From: Terrilactibacillus sp. S3-3
GTDB lineage: Bacteria; Bacillota; Bacilli; Bacillales; Sporolactobacillaceae
Assembly (NCBI GenBank): GCA_030437565.1
Contig: CP129291.1
Coordinates: 3,286,001 to 3,350,000, forward strand
Length of the DNA stretch: 64,000 nucleotides
Reading direction: 5' to 3'
The notes under the pieces are model-generated. The model ran no database searches and was not told the DNA's origin. It worked only from the letters and a program-made list of their open reading frames with translations. The position numbers were made by a program, and so were the translations under genes. The stretch's first letter is position 1. The number at the start of each line of letters is the position of its first letter. Below, in pieces: positions 19,515 to 28,662 of this stretch.

Positions 19515-20128
19515 TTTCTTTTGCGACTTAAAGTCGCTGTTCCGGCTAAAGCCGGTTAAAAAGTTCCTGCTCAAGCAGGCTCAAAATTTCGACTGAACTC
19601 AATCCTTCACAATTTTGAATGTTTCATCATCCCGTCCATTATCCTGGTTCTCAATGTACTCCTTGATCATCTCTTCCATCACCGCTCGACCGTCCTGCAA
19701 TAATATCCAGGTACCCATAGATGCCGTCCCCAATACTTTTGTCTCAATTCCTTGAACTCTTCTTGCAACATTTTTGAAGAGCGTCCCTTGAGATATTGAA
19801 GTAATTTACTTGGTGCTATACCAGGCGGACAAGATACCAGCAGATGCACATGCTCTTTCCGATACTACCCCGGATAATTTGAATGTTCCGTGCCTCACAC
19901 CCTTGCCGAATCAGATCTCTCAGGCGAACAGCAATCTTTCTATACAATATTCTGTAACGGTATATTTAGTTGTCCAGACAATATGATACTGAATATCAAT
20001 AGACAGTATGACTGCCATAGTGGATATAATCCATTTTTCTCACTGGTATTATTATAGCAGTCATTTCAGAGGATACTGAAGTATCACCGAGTCCTGAGGG
20101 ACCCACTGGCTAAAAGCCAGTGGGTTTA
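19515..20128 (-). mobile_element. IS200-type element with end hairpins
   Basis: Left side: three short hairpins in a row, GCGAC-TTAAA-GTCGC, CCGGC-TAAA-GCCGG and CCTGCT-CAA-GCAGG (19525-19580). Right side: CCCACTGGC-TAAAA-GCCAGTGGG (20102-20124). A Y1 transposase gene lies between. Hairpin ends and no inverted repeats or duplication are the hallmarks of IS200/IS605. Confidence 0.7.
19599..20018 (-). pseudogene. tnpA: IS200 TnpA (HUH Y1 transposase), frameshifted
   Basis: Single-strand transposase. Reads IDIQYHIVWTTKY, a slip, RKIAVRLRDLIRQGCEARNI, a slip near 19863, KEHVHLLVSCPPGIAPSKLL (the His-x-His metal pair), QEEFKELRQKYWGRHLWVPG, and after a further break RVMEEMIKEYIENQDNG with the nucleophilic Tyr. 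About 140 residues, as expected. At least three breaks suggest decay or poor reads. Confidence 0.78.
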
Positions 20129-20141
20129 GACCAGGCACTTG

Positions 20142-21290
20142 TTAACTAAACCCTTCTCCGAGGGTTCGAATACTTTCCGGTATAACCTTTTTTCTGAGTG
20201 ACTGTTCCATCTGTTTGACAGTCATGCCCAGCTTGATGTCTTGTTTTAAATCATCCATGTAGGGATCAATGGGAGAAGGATGGTAACCGCGCCGAGTGTC
20301 CAAAGGCCCTTCATTGTTAAATACTTTACAATCGTCCATCTATCTAGGTGATAAAGCTTGGTCAAGCGTAAGATAGAGAATCCTGTCTTTATTGTTTTTG
20401 TATCTCTTGAGCGGGTTCCCATTTCTTTTGCGCCCTCTCAAGGCATCTTTTTTCAGTAAGCGGCGGTACAGAAGGAGCCAGTTTTAGGAGAAGCTTCTTG
20501 TTTGGCAGATACCTCCGGACAGCTTTGAAAAGTAGGCAGACTGATTTTCGCCTATTCGTGATCCAGTGAGGTCCGCAAATTTTGCGATGGAATCGATCAC
20601 AGACTTGTACAATGGGGCTGAGCCACGTCAATGGCCTGGCGATAGGTTGAAGAGCGATCGCGGCTGACCATTAAGACTTCAGGATGTTCATTTAACCATT
20701 GAGTCACCGTCTCTTTTTCACGATCTTTAAGAATATCGATGGGTTGATAAGGACGAGATCGCAAACTAACGTGCCACAGTTTGCCTCTTTCGAAAAGCAA
20801 AGTCATCCAATCCGACGAAAGGGAGCAGACCTTCTTTCTCCTCTTTTTCGGTAGACAAGCGCAAGAAGCGTATCATGACTGACGGGCATGTGCAGATCCT
20901 GCAGATCCTGGCAGACCTTTTCAGCCTTTAGACAGCTCGTTGAAAAGGCGATCATCGTGAGAGCTTTTCCTTCAGACGTTTGGTCTTTCTTCGGTGAGGG
21001 GTCAAGCCAGGGAAGACGTTCAGTAAAAACATGGGCCCAGCAATGAGTGTTGTCACAAAACCACTTGTTTGAGCAAAGAAAGCATCGAACTTCTCGGTCA
21101 TCACTAGGTAAATCTTGAACCCGTCACATATAACGGCTGTGCTTTCGAGAAGAAAGAGCGCCACAATGCGGACAAACAGCTGACAGCTTTGCAGATCCAT
21201 AATCACGGTTATTTGATGTGAAGAGGTTTGTACAGACAAAAGGGACATTTTCTTGTGACATCAAATCAAAGTCTTTCATCATCATCATCA
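20142..21290 (-). pseudogene. ISL3-family transposase relic
   Basis: The minus strand holds scattered pieces in several frames: the N-terminal zinc-binding part (VCPHCGALSSRKHSRYM, VRCFLCSNKWFC), TEKRCLERAQKKWE, and the C-terminal helix region MDDCKVFNNEGPLDTRRGY ... LGMTVKQMEQSLRKKVIPES. The order and the paired Cys motifs suit ISL3 transposases. Internal stops in every frame make it a true pseudogene rather than one or two read errors. Confidence 0.65.
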
Positions 21291-21296
21291 CCCTTA

Positions 21297-21362
21297 AATG
21301 AACTATACCCTCTTTAGAGAGAAAATCATTTCCTTGCCCAAAAATTCGTAAGACCCACTTTT
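21297..21362 (+). repeat. Direct repeat, copy A (ISL3-type end)
   Basis: Begins GAACTATACCCTCTTT and ends AAAAATTCGTAAGACCCA; about 80-85% identical by eye to copy B at 28580-28645, in the same orientation. The two copies bracket the ligase cluster. The reverse strand starts GGGTCTTACGAATTTT, like the terminal repeat of ISL3 elements, and sits just upstream of the ISL3 transposase relic. Confidence 0.7.
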
Positions 21363-21377
21363 AGATTACTATATACA
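21359..21377 (-). repeat. Inverted third copy of the IS21-type left end
   Basis: CTTTTAGATTACTATATACA is the reverse complement of the IS21 left end seen at 14790 and 15727. It marks an old junction between the insertion sequences and the ligase cluster. Confidence 0.65.
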
Positions 21378-21581
21378 CATAGCGGGGGGTTTTATGTTTC
21401 GTACGATAACACTTGCTCAACTGACTAAAGTCAATTAATAAGACTGTCTCTGGCAGAAGCCTCATTACACTTATTTCGACTATAATCCTACCACGCTTCC
21501 GCTTGGTGGCCCCGACAGGAACGCCATATTCAACAATAAAGAAAGCTCGTTTGTGAATGAAACCATTGCAACATTATAACT

Positions 21582-23010
21582 TTATCCAGCCTCTTTATGT
21601 GGATCAGCTAACTGAATAGTTCGATGAGCAGCGGCACAAGCAGCTATGCCGACAAGAATAACAACAATAGGCAATATCATAGTTTCCTTTATAGCAGTCA
21701 CATATTCCGTAGAGCGGTGAAAAGGAGTTGAAACTGCTAAAATCCTGTTTTGAAGTAAAGCGCCAACTGCTGCACTCCCACCCACTGCTCCCAATTGACG
21801 AACAGTATTCATCACTCCAGAAGCTGCGCCGGCAACCTCAATTTTTACTCCCTTCATTGCTACGACAGCCATTGGAGAGACTAATAAGCCATTTCCAAGA
21901 CCAACAATTGACATAGGCAGAATAAAATTTGTCCACAAAGTATCATTTCTCATTATTAAGTAATCCAGATTAATCCGACCTCCGTCAAAAGCAATCCTAA
22001 AAACAAAAGATACTTACCATCAACTCGATTTGATATTTTACCTGCAAAAGGGGATACACACATTGAAACTACTGAAGCAGGAACAAGTGTAAGACCAGCC
22101 TTAAGCGCACTATAGCCTAAAATAGATTGAAAATATATAGAAAGTAAAAGCATTAGCCCTAGAACGCCAATTGTAAAAGAAATAGCAACAATATTCATTA
22201 ACGTGTAATTACGATCCTCAAATAAAGCAAATGGTATAAGAGGCTCTTGACTCTGTCGTGATCTTTGTTGAAAATAAAAGATCGTAAAAAAGACTGCTGA
22301 CATAGCGAAAACTCCCCATACAAATCCCGACCAATTATAACGTTGACCTTCAATCAACCCGTAGGTTAAAAAATAAAACTGATAGAGAGGCGATAAGAAC
22401 GCCTACAAAGTCAAGACGGCGTTGCATATGCTGTCGAATTTCTGGAACGATTAAATATGTGTAAATATAAAGACCATAGCTCCTACAGGAACATTAAAAA
22501 AAATATCCATCGCCATCCTAAACTGCTAACTATTAGTCCACCTAAACTTGGTCCCGCAACAGCAGCTACCCCTCCAACCATTCCCCATATACCTAGAGCT
22601 GTTCCACGCCGTTCTGTTGGAAATATTTTTACGATAAAAGTCATGGTTTGAGGCAAAAGTACCGCTGCCCCTAACCCCTGTATAAAACGAAACAGAATTA
22701 ACTCTATTGGATTCTGTGATAACCCACAGAACAAACTAGATATATGGTGAAAATAGCTACTCCCAATGCAAAAAGTTTACGTATACCATGACTATCACCC
22801 AAACGACCGGCAGTAATTAAGAAAACAGCAAGCACCAAAATATATGCGTTTAAAATCCACAACGTCTGACCTATAGTTGCATGGAGACTTTGCATGAAGC
22901 TGGGTATAGCAATGTTTACAATCTGTAAATCAAGAAGAGTCATGAAAAAACCGAAATAGGACAACTAGAACAGCCCATGGATTACCATAACAACGTTTAA
23001 AAACATTCAT
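21582..23010 (-). CDS. MFS exporter, DHA2 (EmrB/QacA) type, frameshifted
   Basis: Last gene of the island operon. Start ATG 23010 (MNVFKRCYGNPWAVLVVL) follows GGAGG and an A-run. Through slips near 22960, 22730, 22480, 22360 and 21955 the protein covers about 14 membrane segments. Landmarks are DLQIVNIAIPSFMQSL (motif D region), WILNAYILVLAVFLITAGRL, RFIQGLGAAVLLPQT (motif C region) and GWRWIFFL. It most likely exports the product of the cluster or gives self-resistance. Five breaks in 1.4 kb are more than in the genes next to it, so real decay is possible. Confidence 0.8.
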
Positions 23011-23091
23011 TTTTTTTTTCCTCCGTTTTTGTTTTTAGCCATCTATACCCTATCAAGTTATTCATAAAATCGATCATATTAAAATGTACAT

Positions 23092-24262
23092 TCAACTATC
23101 AGAACTTCCCTTCCATATAATTTCAGGTATTTTATTAGTGCGCTCAATCCTTTTAAGTGAAACTACTTGGTGAACCGCTATAGCATCAGAATATTGACGA
23201 TCAATTGCAGCAAGATGGTGAAATTCCTCAATTATTTTTTTACGAATTAATGTAGACTCTGCTGTTCCAGTAAAATTTATACTTAATGCATTAGCTGATT
23301 TAGGCGTATCATCTGAACGAACCAACACAAGTTGTGCGTCAATTATCCCAGGCTGCATTCGAACAGTTTGAAGAATTTCATCTACTTGAAAGATAGCACT
23401 GCGTAAGCTGAATGACCTATCTGCACGTCCAATAATTCTGAATCCATGAGGCCACACACTGACATTCATTCAGCAGGTTCAACGAGATCGCCCAAACGAT
23501 ATCTTACTGTAGGTACAGTCCAGCCGTCCCCTACCCTAGTTAGCAATGCACCTTCTTGATCGGGTTCAATAACTTGATCCGGCAATAAATGTAGTACAGT
23601 TTCATCACACCCAGGACCATTTGTACCCATTACCCAGCTTTCAACCGAACCGTAGTTTCCCCATAACTCAGCTTCAGGAAAAGCCTGACGAATTAGCTCA
23701 CGCTTATAGACTGTCCACGGTTCACCCATCCAAATAATAACTTTAATTGGTAGTGACTCTTTGCTATTAATCACTCCCTCTGCAAAGTCAGCTAAGCCGG
23801 TAGGTGTGCCTGCAAGAGAATCAAGCCCTACTTCCTTAAACATGCTAATCCAGACAGAAACTTCTTTAGGGGTATATGGACCAGATGGCATAACTGTACA
23901 CATGGACTTCTCTGCAAGTGACTGCATGTAATAATGTGAGCCCCACATGCGGCCTGCATTAAAAAGATTAAGCAATACATTTCCTGGCCGGAGCGGTCTC
24001 CAACTTTGAAGTAAACGGCCAAGAGCTAAGTGATAAGGATTCCAAGTCAGCTTTGGTTTACCGGTCGTACCACCGCTGGACATTAAAACACCACCATAGT
24101 GTTCCGCTACTATTCTTGTGGCCATATTTATCTCAAGTGGACCTGTTATATAGGAAAATCATTCAATCCACTGTAGTACAATGGTGCCTTGGGTCCTCCA
24201 ATAGACTCCAAAGATTTAGCTACCAAGAAGACTTTTTCAATCGAAACATTTCCTATCATCAT
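23092..24262 (-). CDS. PaaK-like adenylate-forming ligase (frameshifted)
   Basis: Activates a carboxylic acid as the acyl-AMP, as phenylacetate-CoA ligases do. The start near 24262 (MMIGNVSIEKVFLVAKSLES) is set by GGAGGGAGG. After a slip near 24145: MATRIVAEHYGG, the P-loop-like LMSSGGTTGKPKLTWN, GNYGSVESWVMGTNG (A5-type motif) and VPTVRYRLGDLVE; a break near 23470 then gives the C-terminal lid (GFRIIGRADRSFSLRSAIFQ, a variant of the GR-D-hinge). About 390 residues, shorter at the N-terminus than PaaK. No carrier protein gene is seen nearby, so the acyl group may pass to CoA, to an amine or to the ATP-grasp partner. Confidence 0.82.
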
Positions 24263-24307
24263 AACATCCTCCCTCCTTAAATACCTTTTATAATCTAATA
24301 GCATTTT

Positions 24308-25281
24308 CTAACCATTGATTATGTGCATTTTTTTATAAGTATTAAATCGATCTTTAATTATAATGTGTTGGCGTCTCTCGGCAGCCTCCGAATTTGGGAA
24401 AGCAACCGCTCCATCAGGCTCAATCTCAGAAAACCAGAAATCGTTACCATAAAAAGAAAATCGATTGCTAAGTAAGGCATGGGCAGCTTTTTAGTTATAT
24501 AAAGAACCGCATCAATTAATTCTTTTGGAAGAGCAACGAACTCCATATCACCGCCAGCAGAAAGGTTGGCGGTTAAAGAGGAACCTTTGGGGATTCGGCG
24601 TAAAACGGTATGAGGTTTTCCATTAATAACATACACACGATAATCATTTATCCCTTCGCCTAGATATTTTTGACATACTAAAGCAGTTTCAGATCCAGCA
24701 GCAAGACTGGCTATCCCCTGTAATTCATTAACATTTCGAACCAGGCACACTCCAAGCCCCATCCCCCAGTAAGCCGGTTTTACAATAGCCGGAAAATCTA
24801 ATTGTTCTATGATAGATTCATATGATTTATCTCTTCCACATCCGATTCTAATTGTAGGTAGATGTGGAACTGGACATCCATTTAAATAAATCATCGTTGC
24901 AAGCTTATCCGTCGTTAAAAATGATAGTTTTGGGGGAATTGGCAAAAAACCTAATTGTTCAAGAATAGTGTATAAGAACAGTTCATTGCAAACATCTTGG
25001 GTTTGATGGGGAAGTGACCATAAAGAGGTAACGAAAATAGTATCTTGGCGGCTTACCTCTTCGTTGCCAATATAGACACGTGGTTCTCCATTATCAATTC
25101 CGTCTATAGTTACAGACTCCGGGCTATGAAGTGACATTTTAAAACCGCATTCCTTGGCAATTTTTTTATAAACATCCCACACATGAAGATTTTCTTTTAG
25201 CCGCTGTTTTTCTGATGCTCGTTCCGGGTATATCCAGCAAATCTGCTTTTCAAACGGTAAGATTTCCTTTTCAAGGTTCAT
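24308..25281 (-). CDS. ATP-grasp carboxylate-amine ligase (one frameshift)
   Basis: Joins a carboxylate to an amine through an acyl phosphate. Start ATG 25281 (MNLEKEILPFEKQICWIYPE) is preferred over the upstream 25326 because AAGGAGG lies eight bases before it. ATP-grasp motifs: LDFPAIVKPAYWGMGLGVCL (ATP-binding Lys), DYRVYVINGKPHTVLRRIPK and SLTANLSAGG (RimK-like), then AIDFLFYGNDFWFSEIEPDG and AVAFPNSEAAERR after restoring one T near 24440 (metal-binding Asp/Glu/Asn). About 325 residues. Its closest look is to RimK/LysX-type ligases. It lies between a hydrolase relic and the PaaK-like gene in one transcript. Confidence 0.85.
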
Positions 25282-25416
25282 TATTTTAGCCTCCTTAATT
25301 GGATCAATCTCAATGAAATAAGTCAATAATAATTATTAAGAGCATGTGTAAATCATCCTACTGTCCACTAAAAAATAAACATTTAAAGGCTAATTGTATT
25401 TCCTGTATAAACATTA

Positions 25417-26210
25417 TTAATTGATGAAACTATCAACAACATTGATGAATCTTTCAGGCTCCTCTATGAATGGAACGTGACCACTTTCTTCAACAACTCT
25501 AATTTTGAATTTGAAAAGGTATTATGAAATCATTCTCCCACTGTAGTCGGATAAATACGACTTTGTGAACCATAAATAGGCAAATTTAGAATATCTATAT
25601 TTAATACGTTATTACGGAAGTCTTGCTGGCAGACATCATTTCACAAATCCTGCAGAGCCTTATTGAACAGTTATAAACCCTCTAATATTTTCGGTTCAGG
25701 ATTATTATCACAGCAAAAAAGTTAGGAATCAGATCCATAAGAATCTCATGAGCATTTGTATTAATCAACTGCAAAAATTTTTGGGCCCCGAACCGATCAA
25801 GGGCACCAAATGCCGCATGCTCCCATTCAGGTTCAAGAAGCAGATAAGAACTCTGTTCAACAAACACGATCTTGTCAATGTTCGACATTCCATATATGTC
25901 CTAGTATTTGAAAACAACTGTTGCGCCTAGAAACTCAAAAAAAAAGTAATATTTTTTATTTTTAGATATATCGTTATATTTATAGATCCCTTGCTAGACT
26001 CTTCAGGGTGAATGACCGTGAACCAATAGGAGTACTCCCATGACCTCTCAAATTTAACGTAATGACTTTATATTTATTTGCTAAATGAGAGGCAACTTCG
26101 TTAAACAAGATTGAGTTTGTCCCAACCATGAAGCATAATTAGTGTTTTTTTACCGGTCCTAAATTATTGAAAATAGAGCAATTGACCACATCATCAATTA
26201 TGCTATTCAT
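25417..26210 (-). pseudogene. Alpha/beta hydrolase relic
   Basis: The start ATG at 26210 overlaps the stop of the AMP ligase by eight bases (MNSIIDDVVNCSIFNNLG). Pieces of the fold are clear: KKTLIMLHGWG (oxyanion loop), EVASHLANKYKVITLNLRGH (strand 3-4 region), SNIDKIVFVEQSSYLL, and the C-terminal EESGHVPFIEEPERF type with the catalytic His. They lie in different frames with several stops between, and the nucleophile elbow is not readable. It is probably inactive, or a badly read thioesterase-like tailoring enzyme. Confidence 0.65.
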
Positions 26211-27667
26211 TAAATTCGTTCCTTTCTGATACATCAATCCATGTTTTGCGAATAACGGCTTTGTTAGGTTTTCCTACTGGGGTACGTGGAATTATATCAA
26301 CAAAGTGAATCTCATGTTTCAAATCATACTTACAAATGATTGTACGAACCGCTTTTAAGACCTCATCTGTTAACACTTTTGGAAAAGGACAAACAACAAT
26401 GCATACTTCATTACGATACTCCCCTGGAAAAATCGGCATACAAACTTCTCAGCTACTAGACTGCAAGCCGCAATTTCTTCGTCTAAAACTGAAGTGGCAA
26501 TTGGCCCTTCAGGAGTCTTTAATATCTCAGAGAAGCGACCAAGCACTTGGTAAGAGTCCTCATTATCACGACGAGCAAGGTCACCAGTCCAAAATTCAGA
26601 CATTCTGAAAGTGCGGTCGTGAGCCTTTTTGTTATTAAGATAGCCTTCACTCGTACACTTAGAACTTAACACTAACTCTCCTAGATCTGGGTTATCAGAT
26701 GAAAACGGTTGTATCCGAACCTTAACTCCCCGAACCGGGGTCATTTTCAAATTAGTTTGAAGTACATCATTCATATTGCCGAGTGCTAAACCAAACTCTG
26801 TAGAGCCATAAATTTGTCGAATATGAATACCAAGCACGCTGTAAGCTTTCTTAATTATAAGTGGGCTAAGATAGGCTCCACCGCATAAAGGCCGTCTCAT
26901 ACGTGAAAGGTTTGGACTACCGAACTCCTCACCTGCTTGTATATATTCTGCGTAATGACTTGGTAATGCACTCATCGCAGTGGCACCGCAATCTTCAATC
27001 TGCCGTAAGAGCTGGTTAGGTGGTAGTTTCGTATCGGCCAGCACTAACTCCGCTCCTGACAGCAATGCCGCAAACACATGCAAATCTGTTGCATGAGCGA
27101 CGTCAAGAGTATGACGGCAAAAGAAAATATCTTCTTTTGAAATATCAACATCCTTGAGCCAGCGTTTCCTTTCTGATACAAATTTATCTTGTTTCCATGC
27201 AGTCTGTTTTGGAAATCCGGTTGAACCAGAGGTCCATAATAAACGGAAGAGACCGATATTCTGTGCTCGTTTGTCATTAAGTGGAAGAGGGAATTTAGCA
27301 ACCAAATCATCAATATGAACTATCTCCAATGTATCATTTAGAAGACATCTATCAGCAACTAATAATTTAGGACTACTTAACAATAGTGCAGTTTCTATCT
27401 CTTCTGGTTCAAAATTTTCCATTAGAGGAACATAACGAGCTCCTCCAACGACGCGACCGCCAATATTAGTGCCACATAACCAATGCTATTTCGAAGAGCC
27501 GTTGCAACCACATCATTCACGCCAATTCCTCGTAATATAAGGCCAGACGCAATACGATCAGTATAATCGATTAACTCAGAATAAGTCTTCGATTCTCCGT
27601 CAGCAATCTTAATTGCGACAGAATTGGGTTGTAACTCTGCTATCTCATGTATTGATTGATATAACAT
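26203..27667 (-). CDS. AMP-dependent acyl/aminoacyl ligase (frameshifted)
   Basis: Adenylate-forming enzyme of the ANL family, about 485 residues. Start ATG 27667 (MLYQSIHEIAELQPNSVAIK) follows GAGGTG. Motifs in order: GLFRLLWTSGSTGFPKQT (A3), ALPSHYAEYI, RQIYGSTEFGLALG (A5), EFWTGDLARRDNED (A7), YQVLGRFSEILKTPEG (A8), and IIPRTPVGKPNKAVIRKTWI with the catalytic Lys (A10). Breaks near 27425 and 26440 are single-base slips. No thiolation or condensation domain is attached. It is gene 2 of the island operon. Confidence 0.85.
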
Positions 27668-27751
27668 AAAACACCTCACTTAGCATCAGCTGTAAATTTT
27701 TTTTATCTTATATGCACAGAGATAAATAACATAAGATTATAATTTGTAGTT

Positions 27752-28443
27752 TTAAGTGCGCAGCCATCCTGCGTATGTAGCAAACCTCCAGTCCTTTGCC
27801 AAACAATCCACAGTATCAAAACCTGCCGCACGCAGCCATTTTAGTTGAGTTTGTACATCAATCGGTAAATCATACTTCATTCGCTCTTTACCTGCTGCCC
27901 ATTCATTCTCTGGAGTGTTTGATTCGTTAACATGCTTTTCGTGTTGTAGAGTACGTCACATCACTTAAAAAAAAAGGTCTAGGAGCTGATACTTGTTCAA
28001 CATTCACAAATAAACCGCCTGAACTAAGAATTACATGGATTCTTGCAAAAAGACGTTTTTTTTCATCATCCGTAAGATGGTGAATGGCTAAGCCGGAGAC
28101 GACAGCGTCAAATGGCCCTTCAGGAAGAGGATCACCGAGATCAGCCACGTGAATATTCATCCTTTCGTCGCCAGAGAATCTTGATACTGCCTGATCAAGC
28201 ATTGACACCGATCGATCTACTAGGGTTAAATGGGCACTTGGCAAATCTTTACGAATTGCTGCACTGAGAAGCCCAGTACCAGCACCTAAGTCTAAGATTT
28301 TGGCATTTTCCGGAACAGACATAGCAACTGCACGTACGGCACTGCTATAAAGAAGATCAAACGAGGGAATAAGTTGACGACGTAGACTGTCATAAGTTTC
28401 AGGATTCCATAAGTTTTTTTAAAAAATTTTGATATTCATCCAT
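27752..28443 (-). CDS. SAM-dependent methyltransferase (two frameshifts)
   Basis: First gene of the island operon. Start ATG 28443 (MDEYQNFLKKLWNPETYDSL) behind GGGAGGTG; an A7 run near 28420 breaks the frame. The Rossmann core has motif I AKILDLGAGTGLLSAAI, the acidic loop LTLVDRSVSMLDQA and motif IV FDAVVSGLAIHHLTDDEK. After a T9 slip near 27965 the C-terminus reads VNESNTPENEWAAGKERM and FATYAGWLRT. About 229 residues, class I, of the Methyltransf_25/12 kind. It probably O-, N- or C-methylates a precursor or product of the two ligases. Confidence 0.87.
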
Positions 28444-28579
28444 TAAAAAACACCTCCCAACTTCCATATAAATTTTAATAATATAATTATGGCGACTCTT
28501 TACATTATTCAAATAATAAAATATCAGAACCATAAATGGTTAATTATTAGCAATACAATTTTAAATAAATTAGGTTCCT

Positions 28580-28645
28580 AAAGAACTATACCCCCTTTGA
28601 TGAGGAAATAATTACCTTCCTCAAAAATTCGTAAGAACCATTTTT
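28580..28645 (+). repeat. Direct repeat, copy B (ISL3-type end)
   Basis: Begins GAACTATACCCCCTTT and ends AAAAATTCGTAAGAACCA. Same orientation as copy A, and 17 bases inside the right edge of the island. No transposase lies beside this copy, so it is an IS end left behind. Confidence 0.7.
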
Positions 28646-28662
28646 CAGTTGAAAAAAATACA

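Larger units (their letters stand above)
14790..28662. mobile_element. 13.9-kb nested mobile island inside wapA
   Basis: The left end TGTATATAGTAATCTAAA (14790) is identical to the left end of the IS21 element at 15727. The right end TTTTTCAGTTGAAAAAAATACA-like sequence (28641-28662) closely matches that IS21's right end. CCCTGAG occurs directly outside both ends (14783-14789 and 28663-28669), a 7-bp target duplication, and the wapA reading frame continues across if the island and one copy are removed. So an IS21-type insertion opened the gene, and the rest (IS1182, IS21, IS200, ISL3, ligase cluster) was built inside or moved with it. Confidence 0.8.

Noticed and set aside
21378-21581. IS605 right end or omega RNA beside the exporter gene
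   Set aside because: GC-rich blocks such as CGCTTCCGCTTGGTGGC are suggestive, but no matching tnpB and no clear hairpin order could be shown.
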